From contig NZ_LUKQ02000011.1 in the NCBI RefSeq assembly GCF_001647025.1, forward strand, positions 1-47,070: 47,070 nucleotides of DNA, given 5' to 3'. The notes below the pieces were generated by a model. The model searched no databases. It was not told where the DNA came from and worked only from the letters and a program-made list of their open reading frames with translations. Source of the DNA: Endozoicomonas atrinae (GTDB taxonomy: Bacteria > Pseudomonadota > Gammaproteobacteria > Pseudomonadales > Endozoicomonadaceae). Position numbers and translations under genes: made by a program. Below, in pieces: positions 26,760-37,632 of the stretch. How positions within the stretch are numbered: position 1 is the stretch's first letter; each line of letters starts with the position of its first letter.

Positions 26760-27235
26760 TGAGATAACCTTTTTGCTGTTTTTGAAAAATGGATGCAAAG
26801 CAGTTGTTATACCAATATGCGGTAGGCTATCTCAGCAGGCCCATCCAATAAAAGACAGAAGTTGCAAAACCCAGTGATATTTTCCAATAGGTTGACCAAT
26901 ATCAAATAAACAGGGATGAGTTACCAAGTGGGAAGTTTGCAAGGCTGCCCGGGAAATAGCAGCCCTATTACAGCGTCAGAATACTAGCCTGCAAATGCGG
27001 TCATCTTCGGCAAATAGCGCAAATATTTATCTAAAATAGCCGAGTATTACCCTGAAATTCTACCATCCTTTCTACATATGCAATTCTCGTGCAGTCTCCT
27101 GGCACATAGTAAATAGCAATACCGAAATTAAAGAGACTTACCGCAATTCCCATCTTTTTGGCCGCGACCAAAGAGGTGCAGCCACGTTCTCCTATCACAG
27201 CGCTACACTCAATATTGGTCGGACAAGCTGACTTT
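26760..27235. repeat. Duplicated dctP upstream segment, copy A
   Basis: Shares long runs with 28650-29150: the dctP ribosome-binding region, tccaataaaa-acagaggttg-type blocks, gatattttcca-taggttgacc, aataaac-gggatga, and cacactcaatattggtc. Copy A has about 180 extra bases around 26940-27120; copy B has about 180 extra around 28695-28875. The two flank the broken gene at 27502-28522. Confidence 0.7.
26815..26825 (-). promoter_or_regulatory. Candidate GntR (UxuR/ExuR-like) operator upstream of dctP
   Basis: TGTTATACCAA (minus: TTGGTATAACA) is identical to the sites before uxaC and the intact uxuB. It lies 57 bases upstream of the dctP ATG, with TATAAC as a possible -10. No good -35 is visible. 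The ends of the 160-base repeats in this genome also contain ATACCAATT, so a repeat relic is an alternative. Confidence 0.45.
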
Positions 27236-27501
27236 TCACGGGATTCTTATCCGTAATGATTGTTGATTATCCGAGCATAAGGAATTGAATATTTCTGACT
27301 ACCTGAGCAAGAGCTATACAAGGCACAACGTAGTAAACATAGCCTTAGCTATGTAACCGAAGCTATATTGCTGCGAAGCATCTGAATATGGAGTCTGAAG
27401 CACATTATTTCATATAGCTAGCTACTCCTTACCCCCTAATTATTTTTTATGGCAGGCCGAAGCTATCTGTTGATTATTTTTTAAAACAAAGGTAAACAGC
27501 C

Positions 27502-28522
27502 ATGCAAACGGTTCCCGGTGAGTTGACTAGGCTAGATAATAATTTACTTTCCCTGAAAAAAGATTTTGAAAAATGCCCAGAAGACGGAGTAGGAACCAGA
27601 ATAATAAAATTCATGAACAGAAATGTTTTTAAAGTCAAAGAATACAAAGAGTTATGTACTAGCTGTCGGCAAATAAGCAGCTATGTTGTAAAGGAAACAG
27701 GTAATAGTTATGCAAAGAGTATTTTAAACCGGACCGTAGTTTCCGTTGAAAACTACGAGGATATTCTAGCCCGCGTAAGAACCCAATTATCGTCTTCGGG
27801 CGATCCTTTTTTTACTGATACATGGGGTGATGATGCAGCAGAGGAAGCCCCAGTGACAGAAGCTATAGACACTCCAAAACCGCCATCTATGACAAGAAAA
27901 AAAAATACTACTAGAACAACAACAGGTACGTGATAAGCTCTCGCAACTTCACGAACAAGTAGATGAACTAAGAAGCAGAAATGATCGCTTTTTCTCAGCA
28001 GAAAGTGACAGAAAACTTAAAGAAGCTGATAGTGAAAGACTGGATTCCTTATCAGGGGAACTGCTCAGAATTGGAAACTGGTTAGAGTACAGGCACGATA
28101 AAGAAGATATGCAAGAAATGCTATCTGACATAACGGGAAGAATTAATGAATTCAAACCAACAATGAAAAGAAAACCCTGGCAAGTATTAGAAACCATGGA
28201 TCATACGAGCAGTGTTAACTCAGTATTGAAAGCTTTTGAATTTCTTCCTGATTCACAATTAAAGCACGAAGTCATAGTTCCTGTTTTTATGCCCAACCCT
28301 TTGGGTTATCTTATGAAAAACCCAAATATTACTGCTGACAAAGAAACACAAAAGCAACTGGTTCATGAAAATCCGCTACTACAACTTGCATTTAAACCAG
28401 ATAGTATGGAGGCTATACCCTATCCAAGAGTTCTGGAAAATTTGATCGCTAACGCCACTAACTTTACGCCAGAAGAGCAACAGGACATCTGTCTTGCTAT
28501 TGAGGCAATCAAAAACAGGTAG
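27502..28522 (+). pseudogene. Hypothetical protein gene, frameshifted at a nine-A tract
   Basis: I do not recognise the product. Frame one starts at ATG 27502 (behind AAAGGTAAACAGCC) and gives 143 residues. It shifts at A9 (27897-27905). Removing one A continues in an open frame to 28522, giving a 339-residue protein. The first part is basic and helical, the middle is Ser/Pro/Thr-rich, and the part after the shift is a coiled coil (QLHEQVDELRSR) followed by a globular C-terminus (NPLGYLMKNPN). Both halves are AT-richer than the flanking transporter genes. The homopolymer suggests a recent slip, phase variation or transcriptional slippage. It sits between two copies of the dctP upstream segment. 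Confidence 0.65.
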
Positions 28523-29194
28523 TGTGTGAAATAGTTGGTTATCATGATACGCATATGATTTTTTGTGCGAAAGAGAGCACCCACTGCTCGAGATATCAAC
28601 AAGCCTGGGTAAGTTAACAGTGAGCAGTGATATTACTAACCAGCTTATTGTTTGTTACTTGAGATAACCTTTTTGCTGTTTTCAATAAATGGGTCGAGAA
28701 GCCTGTTGGGCATGAGACTGTGCAGTCTCTACCTTATGCAATCGTGCTCCTGCAATGGATTAGTCTAGAAATTCACCATTTCGTTATATGGCCCCGCAAT
28801 ACCCATCATAAGCGGAGTTTTTATCCTCAATTTCTCTCCCCCCCCACTCGGGCGCATAAATCAGGCAGAACCCAATTAAGTTGTTACACCAATGCCAGAT
28901 ACGGCTATCTCAGTCAGACCATCCAATAAAAAACAGAGGTTGTAAATCTCTGTGATATTTTCCAGTAGGTTGACCAATATCAAATAAACCGGGATGACAT
29001 GCCACACAGGGAGCTCCACGCACAAAAATACAGCAATACACTGAAATAAAAGAGGCTTTCTGCAATACCCATCTCTTTGACCTGCATCAACAAGACGACA
29101 GTAACTCTCTCCTATCATAGCGCCACACTCAATATTGGTCAGACCAGTTTGCCTTATCCCGGGCAAGTGGACAGGAAACAGGTAGAAAGCTGTC
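28523..29194. other. Intergenic region upstream of dctQ; second copy of duplicated segment
   Basis: No gene supported in 672 bases. It contains copy B of the dctP upstream segment, including a relic of the first ten codons of dctP around 28632-28660, and a run of eight C residues near 28846. The promoter for dctQM must lie here but no clear -35/-10 pair can be named. Confidence 0.6.
28632..29150. repeat. Duplicated dctP upstream segment, copy B, with dctP start relic
   Basis: Begins with gatattactaaccagcttattg, the reverse of dctP codons 3-10, but the start codon is lost (gttac instead of gccat). It continues with gagataacctttttgctgtt and the same blocks as copy A. The candidate operator is mutated to TGTTACACCAA (28882-28892). 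Confidence 0.7.
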
Positions 29195-29677
29195 ATGCAA
29201 GCTCTCATTAATGTTGTAAACAGGTCATTAGCAGGCCTGGTGATTCTGTTATCGTGCTCGTTGGTTGCCTGCGTGGTATGGCAGGTTTTAAGTCGATACC
29301 TGCTGGGTGATCCAAGCACCATCACCGATGAACTTGCCCGATATCTTTTCATGTGGACCGGCCTGATCGGTGCTGCCTACACTTCCGGCCAGAAAAAACA
29401 CCTCGCTATTGACCTGCTGACCATGAACCTGACCGGTACACGTAAACGCATCTCCGAGCTGTTTATTGAAGCCACTACCATTCTGTTCGCTTCGGTCATC
29501 ATGATTTACGGCGGCGGCAAACTGTTCCTGAAAGTACTCGCCATGGGGCAGGTCTCCCCAGCACTTGGCATGCCTATGGGCCTTGTCTATCTGGCGATCC
29601 CGGTATCTGGGGCACTGATTCTTTTTTACAGCGTTCTCAGCATCATGAATCTCCTCCGTGGCACGGCTGATGCCTGA
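29195..29677 (+). CDS. dctQ: TRAP transporter small membrane subunit (DctQ family)
   Basis: A 160-residue protein with four predicted membrane helices (around residues 10-32, 47-65, 88-108 and 128-150). The family signature W-Q-V-L-S-R-Y, followed by an acidic E-L-A-R-Y-L-F-M-W-T, is visible. It partners DctM in the sodium-driven TRAP complex, using DctP as receptor. ATG at 29195 follows a purine-rich stretch. It precedes dctM by 120 bases; dctP is encoded away on the other strand. Confidence 0.88.
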   Translation: MQALINVVNRSLAGLVILLSCSLVACVVWQVLSRYLLGDPSTITDELARYLFMWTGLIGAAYTSGQKKHLAIDLLTMNLTGTRKRISELFIEATTILFASVIMIYGGGKLFLKVLAMGQVSPALGMPMGLVYLAIPVSGALILFYSVLSIMNLLRGTADA

Positions 29678-29797
29678 TGGATGAACAACTCTGAATCGTA
29701 TTAAGCAGCTTTTCAGCGTCTCATCACGCTGGCCCTGATCACTGAACAATGCGGGTATCAAGAGTCCCGGCATTATCATAAAAACTGGAGAAACATC

Positions 29798-31096
29798 GTG
29801 GATTGGCTTTCAATACTTGCCCTGTTTGGCACCTTCGCCGTCCTGCTGGCATTAGGGGTGCCTATCTCTTTTGCTATTGCCCTGTCCAGCCTTGCATCCA
29901 TACTGCTGGCACTGCCTTTTGAACCAGCCATTGCCGTTATTGCCCAGAAGATGGCAACCGGTCTTGATAACTTTGCCCTGCTGGCCATTCCTTTCTTTAT
30001 CCTGGCGGGCAACATTATGAATAATGGCGGTATCGCATCCCGTCTTATCAACTTTGCCCAGATTCTTACTGGTCGCCTGCCAGGGTCTCTGGCCCACTGT
30101 AACGTAATGGCCAATATGCTGTTTGGTGCCATCTCCGGTTCTGCGGTGGCTTCTGCGGCGGCCATTGGTGGTGTAATGTCGCCTATTCAGAAGAGCAAGG
30201 GCTACGATCCGGCTTATTCTTCAGCAGTGAATATTGCCTCCTGCCCAACGGGTCTGCTGATTCCCCCCAGTAACACCCTGATCGTTTACTCTCTGGTCAG
30301 TGGCGGTACTTCCATTGCAGCCCTGTTCCTGGCTGGTTACCTGCCGGGTATTCTGATGGGACTCGGCATCATGACCGTTGCCGGCATTATTGCCAAACGT
30401 CGCGGTTACCCGGTAGAAGCCCGTCCTACTTTCCGGCAGTTTCTGAAAGTCACCTGGGAAGCAGTACCAAGCCTGTTCCTGGTATTCCTGATTATGGGCG
30501 GCATTATTGGCGGTATCTTCACAGCAACAGAAGCTTCAGGTATTGCCGTCGTCTATACGCTGGTGCTGGCCATTTTCTTTTATAAAGAAGTGTCGTTGAA
30601 AGACCTGCCAAAAATCATCCTGGACTCCGCCATCACCACAGCCATCGTACTTCTGCTGATCGGTGCATCCATGGGGATGTCCTGGGCCATGACCAATGCT
30701 GACATTCCTTATATGGTGTCTGATGCATTGCTGGCACTGTCAGATAACCCAACCGTTATCATGCTAACCATCACCCTGATTCTGCTGCTGGTTGGTACTT
30801 TTATGGACATGACACCAGCCATGCTGATCTTTACCCCAATCCTGCTGCCAGTAGCACTGGACCTGGGCATTGATCCAATTCACTTCGGTATTATGATGAC
30901 CTTCAACCTCTGCATCGGTATCTGTACACCACCGGTAGGCAGTGCTCTGTTTGTGGGCTGTTCGGTCAGTGGCGTCCAGATTTCTGATGCCATTAAAAAC
31001 ATCCTGCCTTTCTACGCAGTGCTCTTTATCACCCTGCTGCTGGTTACTTTTATTCCAGATATCAGCCTGATACTGCCACGCATGTTTGGTTTCTGA
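29798..31096 (+). CDS. dctM: TRAP transporter large membrane subunit (DctM family)
   Basis: A 432-residue, about 12-helix permease. Typical DctM motifs are present: PFFILAGNIM, ISGSAVASAAAIGGVM, SCPTGLLIPPSN and, near the C-terminus, CIGICTPPVGSALFVG. The start is GTG at 29798 behind CTGGAGAAACATC. It forms a unit with dctQ and very likely serves DctP for uronate uptake alongside the glucuronate pathway. Length is normal for the family. Confidence 0.92.
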   Translation: MDWLSILALFGTFAVLLALGVPISFAIALSSLASILLALPFEPAIAVIAQKMATGLDNFALLAIPFFILAGNIMNNGGIASRLINFAQILTGRLPGSLAHCNVMANMLFGAISGSAVASAAAIGGVMSPIQKSKGYDPAYSSAVNIASCPTGLLIPPSNTLIVYSLVSGGTSIAALFLAGYLPGILMGLGIMTVAGIIAKRRGYPVEARPTFRQFLKVTWEAVPSLFLVFLIMGGIIGGIFTATEASGIAVVYTLVLAIFFYKEVSLKDLPKIILDSAITTAIVLLLIGASMGMSWAMTNADIPYMVSDALLALSDNPTVIMLTITLILLLVGTFMDMTPAMLIFTPILLPVALDLGIDPIHFGIMMTFNLCIGICTPPVGSALFVGCSVSGVQISDAIKNILPFYAVLFITLLLVTFIPDISLILPRMFGF

Positions 31097-31137
31097 AGAT
31101 AACAACTGTTCATTAACAGTCACCTTAACTTGATAAG

Positions 31138-31170
31138 AGTGAAGCCCAAGCGCTTCACTCTTATACAAAT
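31138..31170 (+). terminator. Possible dctM terminator hairpin
   Basis: AGTGAAGC and GCTTCACT are exact inverted repeats around CCAAGC and are followed by CTTATAC. The U tract is poor, so termination is only possible. Confidence 0.4.
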
Positions 31171-31323
31171 TCCGCCTTCTAAATATGATATCGAGCAAGC
31201 CATTTTGGACGGCTGGGCAAGGCGGAATGACGAGTAATAGCGGGGCTATTGCGAGGAGTTCCAATGAAGAACCAGCTGTGCAAAATGGCTGCGCAGTTCA
31301 TGTTTAGAAAGTGGAATTGGTAT
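31163..31323. repeat. Approx. 160-base repeat with terminal inverted repeats, copy 1
   Basis: The ends atacaaattccgccttctaa and tttagaaagtggaattggta are inverted repeats with about three mismatches in 21. The body has ggcaaggcggaatgacgag, and tagc-g-gctattgcgaggag. Copy 2 at 43490-43649 has the same ends, size and central plan (gacgagtcatagccgaagct). Confidence 0.75.
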
Positions 31324-31460
31324 TACTCCCTCCGTAGAAATACCTTGTATCAAACCGCTCAGAATTCACTTCATAATATACGACATATTTATTTTAAATA
31401 ACGATTCAGCCTGACATTGTCCTGCAAACCAACAAGCTGATCATTCAAAGAGAAACAGTG

Positions 31461-31979
31461 ATGTTTATTGCCCAACTTGTTGGTGGATTCGCATTCCTGA
31501 TCGGCATCATGGCCTTCTGGCAAAAAGATGACGTGAAGTTCCGCTATCAAATGACTGGCTACTGCTTTGTGATGGCACTGCACTTTTTTCTGATGGGTGC
31601 GACAGTGGCTGCAATAGGTGCGATTATTAATGGCCTGCGCAGTTATGCATCAGTTAAGAGTCAATCAAAAGTCCTGATGACCATTTTCATCGCCCTGCTT
31701 ATCGGCCTTACCTTTCCCAATGTTGAGCAGTGGTATGAGATCCCTACCATTGTTGGTTCAGCCATTGCCACCTGGGCCCTGTTTTCCACAAGAGGCATTC
31801 CACTAAGATCGCTGATACTGTTGAACTCCTGCTGCTGGCTCGTTCATAACCTGTTAACCGGATCCATTGGCGGCAGCCTGATTGAAGCGACGTTTGTGGT
31901 TACTAACAGCATTACCATCTATCAATTATTCAAGGCTCAAACATCAACAGGTTTGCATGGAGTTGAACCTGGAAAGTAA
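31461..31979 (+). CDS. ygjV: YgjV-family inner membrane protein
   Basis: A 172-residue protein with about five hydrophobic helices (LVGGFAFLIGIMAFWQK, ALHFFLMGATVAAIGAI, VLMTIFIALLIGLTF). It matches the YgjV family, whose function is unknown. In E. coli ygjV lies beside uxaA-uxaC, so its appearance inside a hexuronate region here is consistent with a linked role. GTG at 31458 directly precedes the chosen ATG at 31461; AGAGAAACA is the ribosome site. Confidence 0.8.
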   Translation: MFIAQLVGGFAFLIGIMAFWQKDDVKFRYQMTGYCFVMALHFFLMGATVAAIGAIINGLRSYASVKSQSKVLMTIFIALLIGLTFPNVEQWYEIPTIVGSAIATWALFSTRGIPLRSLILLNSCCWLVHNLLTGSIGGSLIEATFVVTNSITIYQLFKAQTSTGLHGVEPGK

Positions 31980-32064
31980 TCATTCATGGTTATTTCCAGG
32001 TGAACAGACCATCACACTGCCCCATCCTGCTTCACTGTTTACGTAAATAGGAAAAATATGTCGT

Positions 32065-33555
32065 TTAAGTGATTTCAGCCAGCAGAGCGACAGCCTGTTT
32101 GGCACCCTGCTCACGAATGGTGTTGTAGGCGTGGGTTACGGCTTCAACAAAGCGCTCATTCGCCGCCAGGGATTGATCGAACACTGTATCCAGTGACAGG
32201 AAAGCCTTCACCAGCTGCGCAGGCTTGCCCTGATGCTCAATGGCAACAGCCTTCAGCTGTTCAGCCATCGGATCACGGACGTCAATCGCATTGCCCTGCT
32301 CATCCGTGCCGGAGACGTAGTGCATCCAGCCACCAATACCCAGTGCAATGGCAGTAAATGCCTTCTCTTCCGCCAGGAGTGTTCTTGCCGCGTTCAACCA
32401 ACGCTGTGGTACCTTCTGGGATCCATCCATGGCAATCTGCCAGGTTCTGTGTTTCAGGCCCGGGTTGGTAAAGCGCTCAATCAGTTTCTCGGCGTAGCTG
32501 GCAAAGTCAGTCGGTTCTGGCATTTCCAGGGTGACTGCCGCTTCGTTGTTCATGTAGTGACGGGTCACTTTCACGAACTGTTCATCCTGCATGCAGGCAT
32601 CAATGGTTTCATAACCGGCAAGGTAGCCAAGGTAAGCCAGAATGGAGTGGCTGCCATTGAGCATGCGTAGCTTCCTTTCTTCGTAAGGCTGTACATCGGA
32701 TACGAACATCGCGCCGTCTACCTTGTCCCACTCAGGACGCCCCATGGTGAAGTGATCTTCAATCACCCATTGGCGGTAGGCTTCGGTAACAATGGCACCT
32801 TTGTCTTCAACGCCCAGGTCAGACTGGACATCAGCAAAACTTTCTTCCGTCATGGCCGGTACGATGCGGTCAACCATGGTGCATGGGAAGGCCACTTCTT
32901 CACGAATCCAGGCTGCCAGATCTGCGTCCATCGCTTCTGCCATCTGAATGACCGCTGCTCGCGCACGTTTGCCGTTGTCCGGCACGTTGTCACAACTTAA
33001 TACCGTGAATGGCAGCATGCCCTTTGCCTTGCGCTGCCCCAGTGCGGCAACAATCAACCCCAGCGCCGTCTTTGGATTTCGGGTGTTTTCCAGGTCATGA
33101 GCAATCAGAGCGTTATCGACCATCAGTTCGCCGGTGGCCGGGTTCAGGCAGTAGCCCTTTTCGGTAATGGTCAGAGAGACAATGCGTGTAGTCTCCGCTG
33201 ACATAATGCCTAGTAGTGGTCTTCGGTCGTCTTTTGCTGCCAGTGATCGGATAAGGGCTGTTGCCAGTTTCACAGTCCGGGAACCATCCGGGTTCATCTC
33301 GGTAACGGTGTAAGCGTTGTCCTGAGCCTGCAGTTCCTGAACCAGCGGCGGATTACTATTAATACTGGCAGCACAGATTCCCCAGTGGAATTCACCGGTA
33401 GCAGCAATGGTTTCATGAGTATAGAGTGCCTGATGAGCACGATGAAAAGCTCCGAGGCCAATATGAACAATACCGGTCGTCAGCTCGGCATAGTCATAGT
33501 CCCTGGCCGCTTTTTTTTTGCTCTGATTCTCGAATAGAGAAAGCTTATTAGTCAT
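32065..33555 (-). CDS. uxuB: Fructuronate reductase, intact second copy
   Basis: A 496-residue mannitol-dehydrogenase-family oxidoreductase that reduces fructuronate to mannonate. The N-terminal VHIGLGAFHRAHQALY dinucleotide-binding motif and later LRMLNGSHSILAYLGYLAGYETI are family hallmarks. ATG at 33555 (MTNKLSLFENQ) aligns with the start of the operon copy; an upstream extension to 33723 is open but opens with TTG and has no counterpart. The 3' two-thirds is nearly identical to the broken operon copy while the first 370 bases are clearly diverged. It probably supplies the activity lost in the operon. A promoter like that of uxaC lies at 33834-33863. Confidence 0.92.
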   Translation of the reverse strand: MTNKLSLFENQSKKKAARDYDYAELTTGIVHIGLGAFHRAHQALYTHETIAATGEFHWGICAASINSNPPLVQELQAQDNAYTVTEMNPDGSRTVKLATALIRSLAAKDDRRPLLGIMSAETTRIVSLTITEKGYCLNPATGELMVDNALIAHDLENTRNPKTALGLIVAALGQRKAKGMLPFTVLSCDNVPDNGKRARAAVIQMAEAMDADLAAWIREEVAFPCTMVDRIVPAMTEESFADVQSDLGVEDKGAIVTEAYRQWVIEDHFTMGRPEWDKVDGAMFVSDVQPYEERKLRMLNGSHSILAYLGYLAGYETIDACMQDEQFVKVTRHYMNNEAAVTLEMPEPTDFASYAEKLIERFTNPGLKHRTWQIAMDGSQKVPQRWLNAARTLLAEEKAFTAIALGIGGWMHYVSGTDEQGNAIDVRDPMAEQLKAVAIEHQGKPAQLVKAFLSLDTVFDQSLAANERFVEAVTHAYNTIREQGAKQAVALLAEIT

Positions 33556-33833
33556 TTCATTCACTTCGGCTTTCAACAGGTTCGCAAACATTATGCGCCT
33601 GATGATCTTTTTATTTTCACCACAGAGATAACCAGTGTATCTCTTTTTCATAAATGTAAGTTCAGTGACATTACAATAATACTTACCATCGGCCTGCTTC
33701 ACAGGACATGAACTACGCAGCAAACACTGTTATTCGAATTAAAAGACAGTCGATGCTTAAAAAACAATTTCAGGAAAACATTATGGCTACTGATTGACCT
33801 CTAACCTGACCACAAATACATTACTCAAAATCT

Positions 33834-33863
33834 GTTATACCAAAAAGCGCAAAAAATGATCAA
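33834..33863 (-). promoter_or_regulatory. Promoter and probable GntR operator of uxuB copy 2
   Basis: On the minus strand TTGATC (33858-33863), 18 bases, then TATAAC (33834-33839). The -10 is embedded in TTTTGGTATAACAG, identical over 14 bases to the uxaC promoter. Transcription from here gives a leader of about 270 bases before the ATG. Confidence 0.55.
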
Positions 33864-34063
33864 CGATACGAACAGTATTATTACCTGCAATATTTGACTT
33901 AACCGTTTTTTTCTTTAAAAATCCTACAAAAAAAGATAAAAAATAGCCATAGCATCAATAAAGGCCAACAACAAAATTGGTCAAACCAAAGCAATGTAAA
34001 ACTATAAAAACAATGAATTGGTTGGTCATCTTGAGAACCAAGAGCGTTATATCCATCACCTTT

Positions 34064-34075
34064 GGGTATATAACC
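34064..34075. promoter_or_regulatory. Operator-like palindrome upstream of the GPH transporter
   Basis: GGGTATATAACC is an imperfect palindrome resembling the TTGGTATAACA sites at uxaC and uxuB. It is about 70 bases upstream of the transporter ATG. Speculative. Confidence 0.25.
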
Positions 34076-34143
34076 AGACTGCTCAGAACGGGTCTGAAGT
34101 TCTGCTTATCCGAGATGCAGTTCGATGTCAGGGGACACACTCA

Positions 34144-35514
34144 ATGGCAAAAATACTAACAATAGCCAACAGGGTCGGTTATGGGCTTGGGGATCTTGCC
34201 AATACACTGTCGTTTGGTATGACTGCTGGATTTCTTCTGGTCTACTACACGGATGTGCTGGGTATTTCTGCTGCTGCGGCTGGCACTCTTTTCCTGGTGG
34301 CCAGAATCTGGGATGCAATCAATGACCCGATGATGGGCACACTGTGCGATAAGCTTTTCCAGAAAAACAAAGGAACGGGCGATAAATTTCGGCCATTTCT
34401 ACTGAAAGGAAGCTGGTTACTGCTGGTCTCCAGCATACTCGTATTCTGGGCTCCAGAGGGACTTTCAGATATCCAGAAACTCATCTGGGCTTATGTAACC
34501 TATATCACCTGGGGTATGTGTTACACCTTCATCAATATTCCCTATGGTTCACTCGCTACCGTCATGACCCAGGATCCCGCTGAGCGTTCATCACTGGCTG
34601 GGGCACGAGCCATGGGAGGGGTTATTGGAGCTGTAGCCCCCAACCTGGTGGTCCCCCTCTTTCTCTCAATTTTTGCTGACGCTATGGGGCAGGCTTACCT
34701 GTACAGCATTGCGTTACTGGGTGGCATTGCTCTACTTTGCCACCTTGTCGCCTATCGTTTTACTGAAGAGCACATCAAATACACACCCACAGCTCAGACA
34801 AGCAGCCCACTCAGTTTTGCCGAAACACTCCGCACAATGAGTAAAAACAAGCCATTTATCTGTGTCAGCATTGCTTCCATGCTGATATTGACCGCCATGA
34901 TGGGACAGGGCTCAATCTCTTATTATTATGTCTCTCAAAATCTGGATGGAGCGGTCTGGATCATCAGTGTGGCAGCCGTTTTCCAGGTCGCTACCATCAT
35001 CATTCTTGGCTCAGTCATCGGTAAGCTCACCACTCGCTTTGGTACCAAAAAAATCATGGTCAGCGCATTTTCCGGTGTTGCCATTGCCTCAGTGATTGCT
35101 TTCCTGCTACCCACATCGATTGCCGGCCTGTTTGTTTTCTATGCGATTGGCACCCCGGCTTTCATGCTCACCCATATCCTGGTCTGGGCCAATGTTGCTG
35201 ACTGCATTGATTATAACTACGAGTTTTCCGGCCAGCGTCAGGAAGGACTGATCTACTCATCTTACTCATTCATGCGCAAAATGGGGCAGGCCATTGCCGG
35301 TTTTATTGCCGGCATGGGCTTAAGTATCATTGGCTATGATGCAGCCCTGGAAATACAGAAGGACAGCACTCTGCTGGGCATCAAGGCCATTATGTTCCTG
35401 ATGCCCGCCGTATGTGCTGCCATCTGCGTGCTTCTCTACAAAAGCATGTGGACCCTTGACTCCTCCAGCAAAGCAGGAGGTCAAGAAACCAGTGCAGAGC
35501 CGGAAGTCGTTTAA
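34144..35514 (+). CDS. uidB: GPH-family glucuronide/sugar:cation symporter (UidB-like)
   Basis: A 456-residue, 12-helix transporter of the glycoside-pentoside-hexuronide family. It opens with ANRVGYGLGDLANTLSFGMT and then GTLFLVARIWDAINDPMMGTLCD, the diagnostic GPH motif. NIPYGSLATVMTQDPAERSSLAGAR is the second signature. ATG at 34144 (MAKILTIANRVGYG) fits the family; 42 extra upstream codons are open but unlikely. Followed after 37 bases by uidA, so glucuronide uptake coupled to cleavage is the natural reading. Substrate is inferred from that neighbour. Confidence 0.88.
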   Translation: MAKILTIANRVGYGLGDLANTLSFGMTAGFLLVYYTDVLGISAAAAGTLFLVARIWDAINDPMMGTLCDKLFQKNKGTGDKFRPFLLKGSWLLLVSSILVFWAPEGLSDIQKLIWAYVTYITWGMCYTFINIPYGSLATVMTQDPAERSSLAGARAMGGVIGAVAPNLVVPLFLSIFADAMGQAYLYSIALLGGIALLCHLVAYRFTEEHIKYTPTAQTSSPLSFAETLRTMSKNKPFICVSIASMLILTAMMGQGSISYYYVSQNLDGAVWIISVAAVFQVATIIILGSVIGKLTTRFGTKKIMVSAFSGVAIASVIAFLLPTSIAGLFVFYAIGTPAFMLTHILVWANVADCIDYNYEFSGQRQEGLIYSSYSFMRKMGQAIAGFIAGMGLSIIGYDAALEIQKDSTLLGIKAIMFLMPAVCAAICVLLYKSMWTLDSSSKAGGQETSAEPEVV

Positions 35515-35548
35515 TAAACAACAATAAAATCCGTTTCACCAGGAGTAG

Positions 35549-37369
<1,821 letters not shown>

Positions 37370-37445
37370 ACATTGAACCTGGCTGCCCATTGGTATTGCC
37401 AGGAAAGTGACCAGGCTCTACTGCTCATGGCCTTCCCAACCTGTC

Positions 37446-37469
37446 GTTCCCACGATCCCTCGTGGGAAC
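37446..37469. repeat. REP-like hairpin GTTCCCACG...CGTGGGAAC
   Basis: A perfect 9-base stem with a 6-base loop (ATCCCT). Elements of this shape are widespread extragenic palindromes in gammaproteobacteria. It lies after uidA and may stabilise or end its transcript; no U run follows. Confidence 0.6.
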
Positions 37470-37632
37470 TTATTCTCTGCAATTCCATTGCGATCGCTGA
37501 CACTTTTTAACTATTTCTACTTTTCCCTTGAAACACCGCATTAATATCCAGAATAATAAAAGATGAATATTATTCATATTTCCGGTTTCATGCCATTGGC
37601 GTCACCGGTTCCTAGGGAAGTGGGGAAATGAG

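Larger units (their letters stand above)
26759..27501. other. Long divergent region upstream of dctP; first copy of a duplicated segment
   Basis: No gene supported over 743 bases. From 26759 to about 27235 it is the first copy of a segment repeated, diverged, at about 28632-29150. The matching blocks include gagataacctttttgctgtt, ttgaccaatatcaaataaac and acactcaatattggtc. From 27236 to 27501 it is AT-rich with an acatagccttagctatgt palindrome. Confidence 0.6.
31097..31460. other. Intergenic region between dctM and ygjV
   Basis: Mostly occupied by a 161-base palindromic-end repeat (31163-31323). A short direct echo, agtgaagcccaagcgcttcact at 31138-31159, can fold as a hairpin after dctM. No gene. 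Confidence 0.6.
33556..34143. other. Divergent control region between uxuB copy 2 and the GPH transporter
   Basis: 588 bases, no supported gene. It contains the uxuB promoter at 33834-33863, an AT-rich centre (33890-33960) and an operator-like GGGTATATAACC at 34064. The frame upstream of the uxuB ATG is open for 56 codons but has no homologous counterpart in the other copy. Confidence 0.6.

Noticed and set aside
27290-27420. Third copy of the 160-base repeat
   Set aside because: Only a short tagccttagcta-type palindrome is similar; the terminal repeats are absent.
33556-33723. N-terminal extension of the intact uxuB
   Set aside because: Opens with TTG, lies in the leader, and the operon copy has no counterpart; ATG 33555 aligns with it.
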